This document shows positions 1 through 7,916 of a DNA stretch of 12,690 bases, in pieces. The stretch comes from Gonium pectorale (taxonomy: Eukaryota > Chlorophyta > Chlorophyceae > Chlamydomonadales > Volvocaceae). Both the position numbers and the translations under genes were made by a program. The stretch lies in contig LSYV01000046.1 in assembly GCA_001584585.1 (NCBI GenBank), positions 758,504 to 771,193 of the forward strand, read 5' to 3'. The notes under the pieces are model-generated. The model was not told where the DNA came from and searched no databases. It worked only from the letters and a program-made list of their open reading frames with translations. The stretch's first letter is position 1; each line of letters begins with the position of its first letter.

Positions 1-544
1 ACGTTTCCGGTAGGGTGGGCGGGTGCAGAGCAAGGCATGTGACGTTCGTCCCGACCCCCAAGTAGTGGGGAGCCTCCGAGCGGGAGGGGGAAACAGACAA
101 ACGCAAGGGTGCTGTACGGCATGGCGTGTGGGTTGGATTCATTGGCCATGCGTTCGGCGTTCGGCATGCACGTGGCCGGGACGTAATCGCGGGGAGGGCG
201 CAGGGCGGGTGCGCGACGGGAGGAGAGCGAGGTGGCCCGTACAAGGGGCCGCGGGCAAGAGCACATGCGGAGCCGGGGCGGGGTGACGCATGTCGTACAA
301 GGGCGGAGGCATACATACGGGGCAACACGGAGACTCGGTGCACGCGCAGCAGATGGCGAGATAGACCCTCTGATGATGGGGGCATAGCTGGTGTTCGGCT
401 GCGGCAAGATAAAGAGGCGCGCGACGGGGACGGCTGGCACACTAGAGCCAGCCGTCCCCGAGAGCTTCCTTGCCTCGTTTACGGTACGTGAGACGAGACG
501 CATGCGAGGTGCCTGATCCGGATCCTGACCCCCCTGCCGCTCAC
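1..544 (-). other. P450 intron 12, running off the left edge
   Basis: Sequence downstream of the GTGAGC donor at 544-539. I searched all minus-strand frames for a P450 C-terminus and recognised none. A strong acceptor (pyrimidine tract TCTTTATCTTGCCGCAG, sense) ends at 399. The phase-0 frame after it stays open to position 1, but its residues do not resemble a P450 C-terminus. The stretch also holds the hairpin at 425-460. Most likely the final exon lies beyond the window. Confidence 0.5.
425..460. repeat. Perfect hairpin, 14-bp stem
   Basis: The arms CGGGGACGGCTGGC (425-438) and GCCAGCCGTCCCCG (447-460) are perfectly complementary around the 8-nt loop ACACTAGA. No U-tract follows on either strand. 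It lies in the left-edge intron of the P450. Confidence 0.9.
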
Positions 545-3500
545 CAGGTTGGCCAGCTTGTAGCCAACGCACATGCGCGCGCCGACGCCAAAGGGCGCGT
601 AGGCGTGCGGGTCGGCCGGACCCAGCGCGCCGCCGCTCTCGGGCAGCCAGCGCTCGGGCATGAAGCGCTGTGGGTGCGGGAAGTGCGAAGCGCTGGTGTG
701 CATTGCGTGCTCGAGCAGGACCAGGAAGGAGCCCCTGCGGGCGGGGGCGAGAGGGGGAGAGAGAACAAGGCGGCGACCGACCCACGGTTCGGTTACTGTT
801 GGGAACAACTTGAGCATGGTCGCGGGAGCGAGGAGGTAGGATCAGGAACAATCCTCGACCTTCGCGTAGACCAGGCCACAAGGCGGCCGGGGGCCATGTT
901 CGCAACGTACACAACTGACCCACGGGTCATTTGAGGAAGCGACCCGCGGTCTATGGAACCAGCAACGGAAAGAAGCAAATAGCATCAAGCGGCAAGACGT
1001 CTTGATGCGGGCAATATCATGGCGTGACAGATACATATACACACAGAGGTACAGGCAAACAAATAGCGATTTCCCTGATCTACCCCTTTTTCTCTGCCCT
1101 TGCGCGGCCACCCGCCGCCCCCTCACTGTGGCGCGGTCTTGCCGCCGCCCAGGTCGACCTCTTCCCGCGCCTCCCGCGTCAGGAACGGGAGCGGCGGGTA
1201 CAGGCGCAGCGTCTCCTGCAGTACCGCGCTCGTGTACGGCAGCTATGTTTGCACGTGTGCGGCGGCGCCACACAGCACCGTTACGTACGGCGCCGAGGGA
1301 GGCGGGGGCGGGGACGGCGCCGAGGGCGTGGGGCGTCAGGGCTTCAGGGCGTGTCGGCGTGAGAAGAGCGTGGCAAGGGGTAGGTCATGCACAGCCGACA
1401 TAGTCACTAGATGGCTCTCTACCATTGCGACCTTGTGTTGGGTTGCGCAGCACGACAGCAACCGAACGATTCGCAGAATGCCATACATTGCACAGCAGAA
1501 GGTGCACGCGCCGTAAACAAAGCTGCCAAGCGCCTAACACCGCACGGGTCAGTCTAGCCAGGAACACACGGCGGTGCCGGGAGGACGGGGACGGAGGTGG
1601 GGGCGGGCCTGCGCGGCACGCACCACCTTCCCAATACCCCCCTCCCCCCCCCGCCCACCCCACCCCACAGCCCAACCGCCACCCATGCGCCGGCGCTCGT
1701 GCGTGCATGCGGGTGCCCCTTGCCTGCGCCCCAACTGTGCAAAGAAGCGGTCCGAAGCGCCAGTGCCGCCTTCCAGGGTCGATGTCATCCCGCGGCCGTT
1801 GCCGTCTGACGCAGCGTCGATGTACCTGTACTGCGCCGCACCCGCCGCCTTCCCATCCCATCCCATACGCCGATCCGACGGCGGGTCTTCAAATCGCCCG
1901 GTTCCCCCCATGCCCCCACCCACCTCGGCCAGCAGCTCATGGCTCAGCTCCCGGCCCGCCACCCCCGCCGCCTCCGCGGCCAGCCGCTCCGCCGCCTGGG
2001 GGTGCGTGGCCAGCAGGAAGGCGGCGGCTGCCAGCGTGTTGGCGGTGGTCTCGAAGCCCGCCAGCATGAACGTGAAGCCCTGCGCGATCACCTGCCGGGG
2101 GCCGGATTAGGGAAGGGGATGGGGCGAGGGAGCGACCGAGGGTTGGCGGGACGACGGCACCATGGCCGTTGTACCAACTGTGGCCCCGAGCGCGTCGGGG
2201 GTAATGCATCCTTACAGTTCCAGCACGAGCTGCGCAGGAGCAGCCCGCTGGCGTGTCCGGCGTCCTGTGCCTGCTGGACGACCGGGCCTCCACCTCCCCT
2301 CCCCCTCGGAACCGCCTTCAAACCAGCGTTTCCCCGACCCAGCAGCCCCCAGCTGCGCCCGCCCGTCCGCAAACCGTCCAGCAAGACCGCCCGCCCCCCC
2401 CCCACCTCACCTCCACGTCGCTCATCCGCTCCTCCCGCGCCGCGCCCCTCCGGCCCTCCATCATAGCGGCCATGAAGCTGGAGGAGCAGATGCCGCCGCC
2501 CACGGCCCGGAAGTGGGGCTGCGGTGCTATAGGCGGCGACAAGCCCGCTTTTCCGCCGTGGTGTCCCGCCACCGCCGCCGCCTTGCAAACATTAACCGCC
2601 GCCGGCCCGCCCTTGGCGCCATGCCCCACTGCCGCCTCCACCGCCTCGGCGGCCGCCGCCTTGCTCTCCAGCAGCCACGCCTCCATGAGCTGCCGGCTGG
2701 CAGCCGCCACGTCCGACCGGGCGCGCATGGACCGCGTTTGCGGCGGGTCGGGGAAGTGCAGTGCGAGCCAGCGGATGGCGGGCTTGAAGGACGGGAAGAT
2801 GAGCTATGTGGGGGGAGTGAAGGGGGTGAAGGCGAGGGGGCTTTCAGGAGGAGGCGGAGAACGGAGCCGGAAGAACCCCATCCGCAGCGACAGGCGCCGA
2901 GCTGTGTTGAAAAGGAACAACGCATACGACGAGCGTAAGCGCAAAAGTGATGATGTCGTTAAAAAAAGAGAGAACCAGAAACGGGGAAGGCAGCATCTAC
3001 GGACATACACACCCGAGGGTGTGATGTTTCCAGCAGGGCGCCGAGTACAGGACCCAGCCCCGTTGTAGGACCCAGCTCCAGAGTAGTCGAAGGGGTGATG
3101 TCGCAGGGGTGACATCGGCCCCTGTCACACACCGCATCACCACCGCCCAGCGCCATAGCCCCATAGCCCCATAGCCCCATAGCCCCATAGCCCCATAGCG
3201 CCATAGCGCCATAGCGCCATAGCGCCATAGCGCCATAGCGCCATAGCGCCATAGCGCCATAGCGCCATAGCGCCATAGCGCCATAGCGCCATAGCGCCAT
3301 AGCGCCATAGCGCCATAGCGCCATAGCGCCATAGCGATAGCCCCATAGCCCCATAGCCCCATAGCCCCATAGCCCCATAGCCCCATAGCCCCATAGCCCC
3401 ATAGCCCCATAGCCCCATAGCCCCATAGCCCCATAGCCCCATAGCCCCATAGCCCCATAGCCCCATAGCCCCATAGCCCCATAGCCCCATAGCCCCACAG

Positions 3501-6500
3501 CCCCACCTACAGCGACGGGTGACGGGCGCGTGACGGGAGGTTTCCGTCCGTGCGGCGCTCCCCGCGCGGTCGTACTTACCGCGCCTCCGACCGTCGCCTC
3601 CATACGCCTCCGACGCTCCCCTCGCCCCCCTGCGCCTCGCGCCCCCCCCCCCCGGCTCGGCCGGCTGCAGCATGAGCTCACCAACCACTCCTCTGCAGCA
3701 TACACACGCAACACACCACTCGCCTGCACCTTAAACCACCCACCCAGCCGCCTCCCCCAGCCCCACTACTCGCCTGCAGAGGCAGGTAGCGCGTGGCCTG
3801 GTCCATCTGCAGGTGCCGGAACACCGAAGTGCACGCGGCCGCCAGCGAGCGACCCACGTTCGCGACCCCCGACGGCGGGTGCTGCCGGTCGGCGGCTGGG
3901 GCCTTGCCGGCGGCGATGTCGCCCTCCGGCGCCTGCCCTCCCCCCCGCTCCGGAACCGCCCGGGGGTATCCATCGCCGCCGCCATCGTCATCGTCGTCGT
4001 ACGTGCCGAAGTCAATTCTGCGGGTGCGGTCGCCACGCGTACGAACGAACCAACGAACGCCGTAAAGTGCGCACGCCTTCAGACACAGTACCCTAGCTTG
4101 TAGATTGGGGTAGGGGCCCGAGCAGTGACGACGACGGCATTGGCGCTGCATGTACGGGCATACGGGGTACGGTGGTGGCCTGCAAAAGGCTGCAGCCCTG
4201 GATCCCTGGAGACGCGACCAATATGAGAGCGTGGCGTGGGCAGTGGGTGCGGGGACTTGGGAGCTGTCGGCAGCCGCAAACCCTAACGTGAATGCACGCA
4301 ACACGGATGTCTGAAACACATGCACGACGGAACCAAAGCGCAAGACCGCCGCTGCCGCGCCGCCACCGGCCCCACACCATCCAGCCAGGGCGGGGGGAGG
4401 GGGTCGGGGCAGGGCGGGTTGCCCATCCACCCGTGAGCAAGCGACCTCCCGTGATCGGCCGCTTCTTTATTTGTCCCACCAAACCAGCCCGCCCGCCCGC
4501 CCGTCCGCCCGCCCGGCGGCCAGCCCTCACCCGTACGCGATCTCGCCCACAACCGCCAGCGTGCAGTTGCCCAGCTCGGCCAGGATGTTGAGGGCGGGGG
4601 GCGGCGACGCAGCTTCCCTGGAGCCGGCGCCGACGCTGGAGCCGTTGCCGGCCGCCGCCCCTTTGGCTGCTGTGGCGGCTGTGGCTGCTGCGGCGGCTGC
4701 GGGGCCGTGCGGTGCCGCCCTGGCCGCCAGCCGCTCCACGAAGCGGTCGGCGCAGCGGTTGATGGCGGGCAGGTGGGCGGACAGGCTGCGGATGGAGAGG
4801 GGGAGGGGGATGAGGGTGCAGAGGTGGGCGAGGGGGGAGGGGACGGATAGAGGGGAGGGGACGGATAGAGGGGAGGGGACGGATAGAGGGGAGGGGACGG
4901 ATAGAGGGGAGGGGGCGAGGGTGAGGGGCAGGGCGATGGCAGGTCGCGAAAGGCGGATGCATGCGACGGCGGCGAAGGCTCTGAGCGGGTTGGCTGGGGG
5001 AGGGGGGCGGAGGGGAGGGGCGAGGGGTTGAGCGGTGCGAGGGCGGCAGCGGGCGGCGGCGGGCGGCGGCGGGGGTTTGAGCGCCTGGACAGCACCCGGC
5101 GGCCCCAGCGAGCGGTCGGCGCCCCTCTCACCTGGCTGGCTGGATGACCGACGCCTCGAACGCGCGCCGCCCGCGCCGCCACACCTCGCCCCTGCGGGGT
5201 CCGTTCGCACATGGGGTGCCGTACATGCCGTGCACGCCCGTTGTTGTGGGGAGGGAGTCCCAGCCGTCCCGGCCATACCGTAGCGTGGAGCCGCTTAGCG
5301 CGTCGTGTCCGAAAGGTACCCTGGGCTGGGGCCGGGCCCCGCCGGAGCCCTCCCGGCTGCAGGGCGGCCTCTCTCTGCTGACCCGGTCTGGCCCACGCCC
5401 GCGGCCCCCCCCTGCGGTGCGAGTCTCGAACCTCCCCCCTCCCCCCAATCCATCCTCGAGCCTCGAACCTCCCCCCCCTTTGCGGTGCGAGCCTCGAACC
5501 TCCCACCGGCACACATCCGCCGCGCACCCCCGCTACCCCCGCCGCTGACGAGTGGCCGGGCCCCCCTATCTGCCACCCCGCAGTTCCACCACCCACCACC
5601 GACGAGGCACGCCGGCGCGTATCACGCACGCCGCCGCAGCAGCGTAACCAGCGGCACTGCATTCGTCGACCGAGCGTCGACCGCAGGCTGGTACCGAAAC
5701 TACCGTAGCATCCACTACGAGGGAGGGTACGCCCGATCCAGGCATGCAGGCGGACATGCAGCTCGCACTCACGCTGCCACGAAGGCGGACGCCTGGTCGA
5801 CCTCAAAGTTGGGTCCTACCACCACGCCGCCGTACTCGTGCATAGCGGCTGGGCGGGCCAGGTTGCGGTACGCCAGCTTGCTGCGGAGGGAAGGAATTTT
5901 GGGGGCGGGGGCGGCGGGGCCGGATCCTTCTGTGGGGGTGGGGGGATGCATGTTACGCGGGTGGTATCTATATGGGCGGGTCGGGCCGGGTACGTCACCG
6001 CGGCCGGTAGGCAGGAGGCGGGCGGGGAATGGGCGGCGGCGGGGCGGCGCCACGCGGGCGTTACAACAACTGCAGCGTGCCGGGCGCAGTTTGTAGACGC
6101 GACCGTGGCATCCTGCCGTACGTCAGAGCACCCAGGTTTCGGAGCGTGCGCAGTTAAAAGAGCGATGCCGCGGGTCACGACCCGTGGGGTACGACCGGGC
6201 CCGACTCACCGCACCAAGTGGGGGTCCGCGACCACCACCCACGGCCTCGTGCCGGCCCACACCTGCGGGTGGGTGGGTGGGCGGGTGCCGTGCGGTTCCA
6301 GTTCGGCCCACACAGGGCCCACAGCGCGGCATGCAGGAGTGAAGAAGGCGGGAGGGGGGCTGGGCTGAGGGGCGGGGGGACAGCTCGGGCGGCGCCGGGC
6401 TACCCGGCCCTCGAGGCACAACAGCCTTATCGGTGGCCTCCCGCCTCCCGCCTCCCATGCACGACCCCGGCAACAGAAAGTGCAATTTCTGCAACTTGCC

Positions 6501-7694
6501 CTCCCGTCCCAGGCGCGGGGCTGGGTGGGGACGGCGACGGCGGGGCCGGGCTGGGCGGGACCAGACCCCGCTGCGCTTCCCACGCTTCCCACGCGCCGCG
6601 CCCTCTGAGAACACAGCCGCAGCAACGGACACGCTGCCTTCGGACCGCCCAGCCGCCACGACCACCCCGGCCTTCCCCGGTGAACATACAAACCAACGTT
6701 CCTTGTCATCCCCCCCAGTCCCCGCCCCGCCCTGCCGACCTTGAGTACGCTGCCGTAGCGGGCGACGCAGCGGTCCAGGTACTCGGTTGCGTCGCCGGCC
6801 ATGAGGCCCGGCAGGTTGCCCAGGAACGGCAGGCCCAGGGGACCTGTTGGGGCGGCACCGGGCGGACAGGCGCAGGGGGCGTGTCTACCACCAGGGTCGC
6901 ATGTAACCTGTAACGCAAGCAAAGGGATGGCTTGGCAAGGAAGGGACACAAGCCAGCAGATACTGTGGAGGGGGCAGGAGGGGAAGCGGAGCTGGCCACC
7001 CCCTGGTGCATTGTACTGCTCCTTGTCCATATTCCACGCAGTTTGGGGGGGGTGTGGGGGGTGGGTGGGTCGGGCGGCGGGGTGGGTTACGAGAAGACGG
7101 GGGCGCCGAGAGATGTGCACCGGTATTGCGACGCGGCTTCACAGGTTGGTGGGGTTTGGGGGGCGACGCAGCCTGCAGGGCAGGAGGCACATGCAAGCTG
7201 CTGCCCTAGGCGATCGGCGGCCCTCAAATACGTGTACGACGTGCAAACGTGTACGTACGGCACCGCACCGCACCGGGCAGGCTCCGGTAGCGCCAGCGCC
7301 GGATGGGGTAGCAGCCCAGCCACGTCAGCTTGCGGGCCAGGAATCAACCAGGCCAGGGAGCGGGTGGGGCGGGGAGCGGGTGGGGCGGGGAGGGGAGGGG
7401 AGGGGAGAGGACCACCGTCAGATGGCACGACGAAACGGGCGCAAGAAGGCAGGGAGGGGCAGGAAGGGGGAGAAACGAAGACAACCGCGAAGGGTTACGG
7501 TGCAACGAACCGCCGGTGCACTCCGTAGCCGGGCCCTCTCTCTGCAAGGGGGCGGGGGGCAAACCCGCTGCCAGTGCAGCTGCCCAACCTCGCACGGTCC
7601 TCACCACAAGGAGAGCAACGACCGCGAGGGCCTGGAGCGGGTGGTCCCACAAATACAGGCCTTGCAGGGCCGGCCCCACTGCTGCAGCAGCCAT
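545..7694 (-). CDS. Cytochrome P450 monooxygenase, 12 exons, 3' end off window
   Basis: Haem-thiolate monooxygenase, probably anchored in the ER membrane and fed by a P450 reductase; substrate unknown. Exons in gene order: 7694-7605, 7328-7274, 6843-6740, 6262-6210, 5880-5773, 5320-5132, 4785-4531, 4017-3774, 2803-2411, 2091-1924, 1242-1127, 734-545. All phases agree and the join gives 655 stop-free residues. Visible marks: hydrophobic anchor about 21-37, basic RRWRYR 40-45, hinge LPGP 47-50, WRRGR 184-188, I-helix AGFETT 508-513, ETLR 563-566, PERW 618-621, and FGVGARMCVG 640-649 with Cys647 as haem ligand. The start is the first ATG after an in-frame TAG 48 nt upstream. Usual P450s have about 500 residues; the excess is low-complexity insertions. 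The last exon, probably some 40-60 residues, lies left of position 1. It resembles chlorophyte P450s, but I cannot assign a CYP family. Confidence 0.9.
982..1008. repeat. Inverted repeat with nested 12-bp palindrome
   Basis: The arms GCATCAAG (982-989) and CTTGATGC (1001-1008) flank a spacer. The right arm overlaps the perfect palindrome CAAGACGTCTTG (993-1004). It lies in P450 intron 11, in a locally AT-richer stretch (about 950-1080). Confidence 0.8.
1636..1671. repeat. C-run tract in P450 intron 10
   Basis: Plus-strand runs of C separated by single bases; the sense strand therefore has at least four G-runs in about 35 bases. It lies in the middle of the 681-nt intron 10 and is not coding. 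The sense transcript could fold as a G-quadruplex; that is inference. Confidence 0.6.
2411..2803 (-). other. P450 exon 9, longest exon, with variable linker
   Basis: The exon is 393 nt, open throughout, and encodes residues 367-497. It begins LIFPSFKPAIRWLALHFPD and ends AAREERMSDVE just before the I helix. Both parts look conserved. The middle, about residues 420-455 (plus-strand 2540-2640), is Ala/Gly-rich linker that includes VNVCK and HHGGK. The linker could hide a small unspliced or alternatively spliced intron, because GT and AG dinucleotides are available. I kept one exon because the frame is open and the flanks are in register. Confidence 0.7.
3151..3500 (-). repeat. 8-bp minisatellite, about 44 units, in P450 intron 8
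   Basis: On the plus strand the order is: one CGCCATAG, five CCCCATAG, seventeen CGCCATAG, one 6-bp remnant CGATAG (3335-3340), nineteen CCCCATAG, and one decayed CCCCACAG. The gene is read from the minus strand, so the pre-mRNA would carry GGGGCUAU and GGCGCUAU tracts. The array lies inside the 970-nt intron 8 (3773-2804). Because 8 is not a multiple of 3 and the unit creates no stop on this strand, it gives long open frames reading YGAMGLWG; these are not protein genes. Confidence 0.97.
3774..4785 (-). other. P450 exons 7-8 with low-complexity insertions
   Basis: Exon 7 (4785-4531) has a P450 helix segment (RCADRFVERL), then about 45 residues dominated by Ala, Gly and Ser, then LGNCTLAVVGEIAYG. 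Exon 8 (4017-3774) continues GIDFGTY, then a run of five Asp and a Gly/Pro-rich stretch, then FRHLQMDQATRYLPLQ. The two conserved flanks across the exon 7/8 join (GEIAYG+IDFG) match the P450 pattern where the E and F helices meet. The insertions enlarge the protein and are common in GC-rich chlorophyte proteins. Exon 8 ends at a GC donor (see findings). Confidence 0.75.
4837..4915. repeat. 18-bp purine-rich tandem repeat, four units, P450 intron 6
   Basis: The unit GGGGACGGATAGAGGGGA repeats with its ACGGATAG core at 4843, 4861, 4879 and 4897, exactly 18 bp apart. It sits in a longer purine-rich stretch (about 4790-4925), so the sense strand is a pyrimidine tract running up to the exon 7 acceptor at 4786. 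It is open in frame as a PLPSIR repeat but lies between two well-supported exons. Confidence 0.9.
5132..5320 (-). other. P450 exon 6: C-helix
   Basis: This 189-nt exon (residues 138-199 plus split codons) carries GEVWRRGRRAFEAS. The Trp and Arg of W-x-x-x-R (W184, R188) are the C-helix residues that contact the haem propionates in P450s. The donor GTGAGA joins in phase with exon 7 to give VIQPASLSAHLPAINRCAD, a typical continuation. The acceptor CCAG at about 5321 was chosen because it is the one that keeps both phases. The first ten or so residues are therefore less certain than the rest. Confidence 0.8.
5408..5508. repeat. Degenerate direct repeats in P450 intron 5
   Basis: A segment of the form GCGGTGCGAG(T/C)CTCGAACCTCCC occurs at about 5413-5435 and 5483-5504. 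A shorter third copy lacks its 5' part and lies at about 5454-5476. They fall between exons 6 and 5 and have no coding meaning that I can see. Confidence 0.75.
7274..7694 (-). other. P450 exons 1-2: membrane anchor and proline hinge
   Basis: Exon 1 (7694-7605, 30 codons) starts MAAAAVGPAL and ends in a hydrophobic run at donor GTGAGG. Exon 2 is only 55 nt (7328-7274). It follows a long pyrimidine tract (sense strand) whose first AG is at 7330-7329. It encodes LTWLGCYPIRRWRYRSLP, completing the anchor and adding the basic stop-transfer segment. Its phase-1 end joins exon 3 at 6843 to give SLPGPLGLPFLGN, the classic P450 hinge. Single-frame ORF reading misses exon 2 because its frame is closed on both sides by intron sequence. 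The phase fit and the recovered hinge support the model; the exact start codon is inferred. Confidence 0.8.
7357..7409. repeat. Purine-rich tandem repeat before P450 exon 2
   Basis: Two tandem copies of GAGCGGGTGGGGCGGG are followed by GGGGA repeats. On the sense strand this is an unbroken pyrimidine-rich tract with no AG until the exon 2 acceptor at 7330-7329. It probably acts as the polypyrimidine tract of intron 1. Confidence 0.7.
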
Positions 7695-7807
7695 CCTGCG
7701 GGCTCTGTCGGGCTCTGTCGGCTGCTTGCGGGCAGCTAGCTACGACGTGGCTCGGAAGCGCGCCGCGGGCGAGAGTCAACGCAGAAGCCCAACAGTGACC
7801 GACCAAG

Positions 7808-7812
7808 TTACA
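7808..7812 (-). terminator. Possible polyadenylation signal TGTAA
   Basis: TGTAA is the usual polyadenylation signal in Chlamydomonas and its relatives. This is the only copy that I found on the minus strand between the J-domain stop codon and the P450 start. If used, the J-domain transcript would have a 3' UTR of about 1.5 kb ending within roughly 100 bp of the P450 coding start. A chance 5-mer is equally possible. Confidence 0.2.
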
Positions 7813-7901
7813 TGGACCATTCCGCGAGGTTTCACCGTCCGTTACCGTCCGGTTCCTTTCCGGACCTTGACCTGGCAGCCTCGGCGGCAAGGTCAGATGG
7901 T

Positions 7902-7916
7902 CTGATGAGTCATCAG
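7902..7916. promoter_or_regulatory. 15-bp palindrome with TGAGTCA core, candidate bZIP site
   Basis: CTGATGAGTCATCAG is a perfect inverted repeat around a central G, with TGAGTCA at 7906-7912. TGA(G/C)TCA is the known core for AP-1/GCN4-type bZIP factors. It is about 210 bp upstream of the P450 start codon, a plausible promoter position. That it works as a site is inference only. Confidence 0.4.

Larger units (their letters stand above)
545..2091 (-). other. P450 exons 10-12: I helix, K helix, haem loop
   Basis: Exon 10 (2091-1924) encodes the I helix, with AGFETT giving the acidic-Thr pair (E511/T512) used in proton delivery for O2 activation. Exon 11 (1242-1127) has LQETLRLYPPLPFLTREA, with Glu563 and Arg566 of the ExxR motif. 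Exon 12 (734-545) has PQRFMPERWL and the Cys-ligand loop. Exon 11 ends in CA and exon 12 begins with G, which restores a Gln codon and gives the expected APQGSF. All catalytic residues that I can check are intact, so this copy looks functional as far as it can be seen. Confidence 0.9.

Noticed and set aside
1425..2110. Overlapping plus-strand open frames of 170-210 codons
   Set aside because: They run antisense to the P450 I-helix exon and intron 10, are rich in Pro/Arg/Ala, and have no recognisable domain; shadows of a GC-rich region.
2959..3729. Long minus-strand open frames of YGAMGLWG repeats
   Set aside because: They are the stop-free translation of the 8-bp minisatellite in all three frames, inside an intron bounded by well-supported P450 exons.
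4489..4518. GCCC tetranucleotide run as a CRISPR-like or regulatory array
   Set aside because: Simple-sequence repeat in P450 intron 7 without unique spacers; no other sign of CRISPR, and the genome is eukaryotic.
6801..7739. 312-codon plus-strand open frame
   Set aside because: Antisense to P450 exons 1-3 and their introns; low-complexity Gly/Arg composition and no domain.
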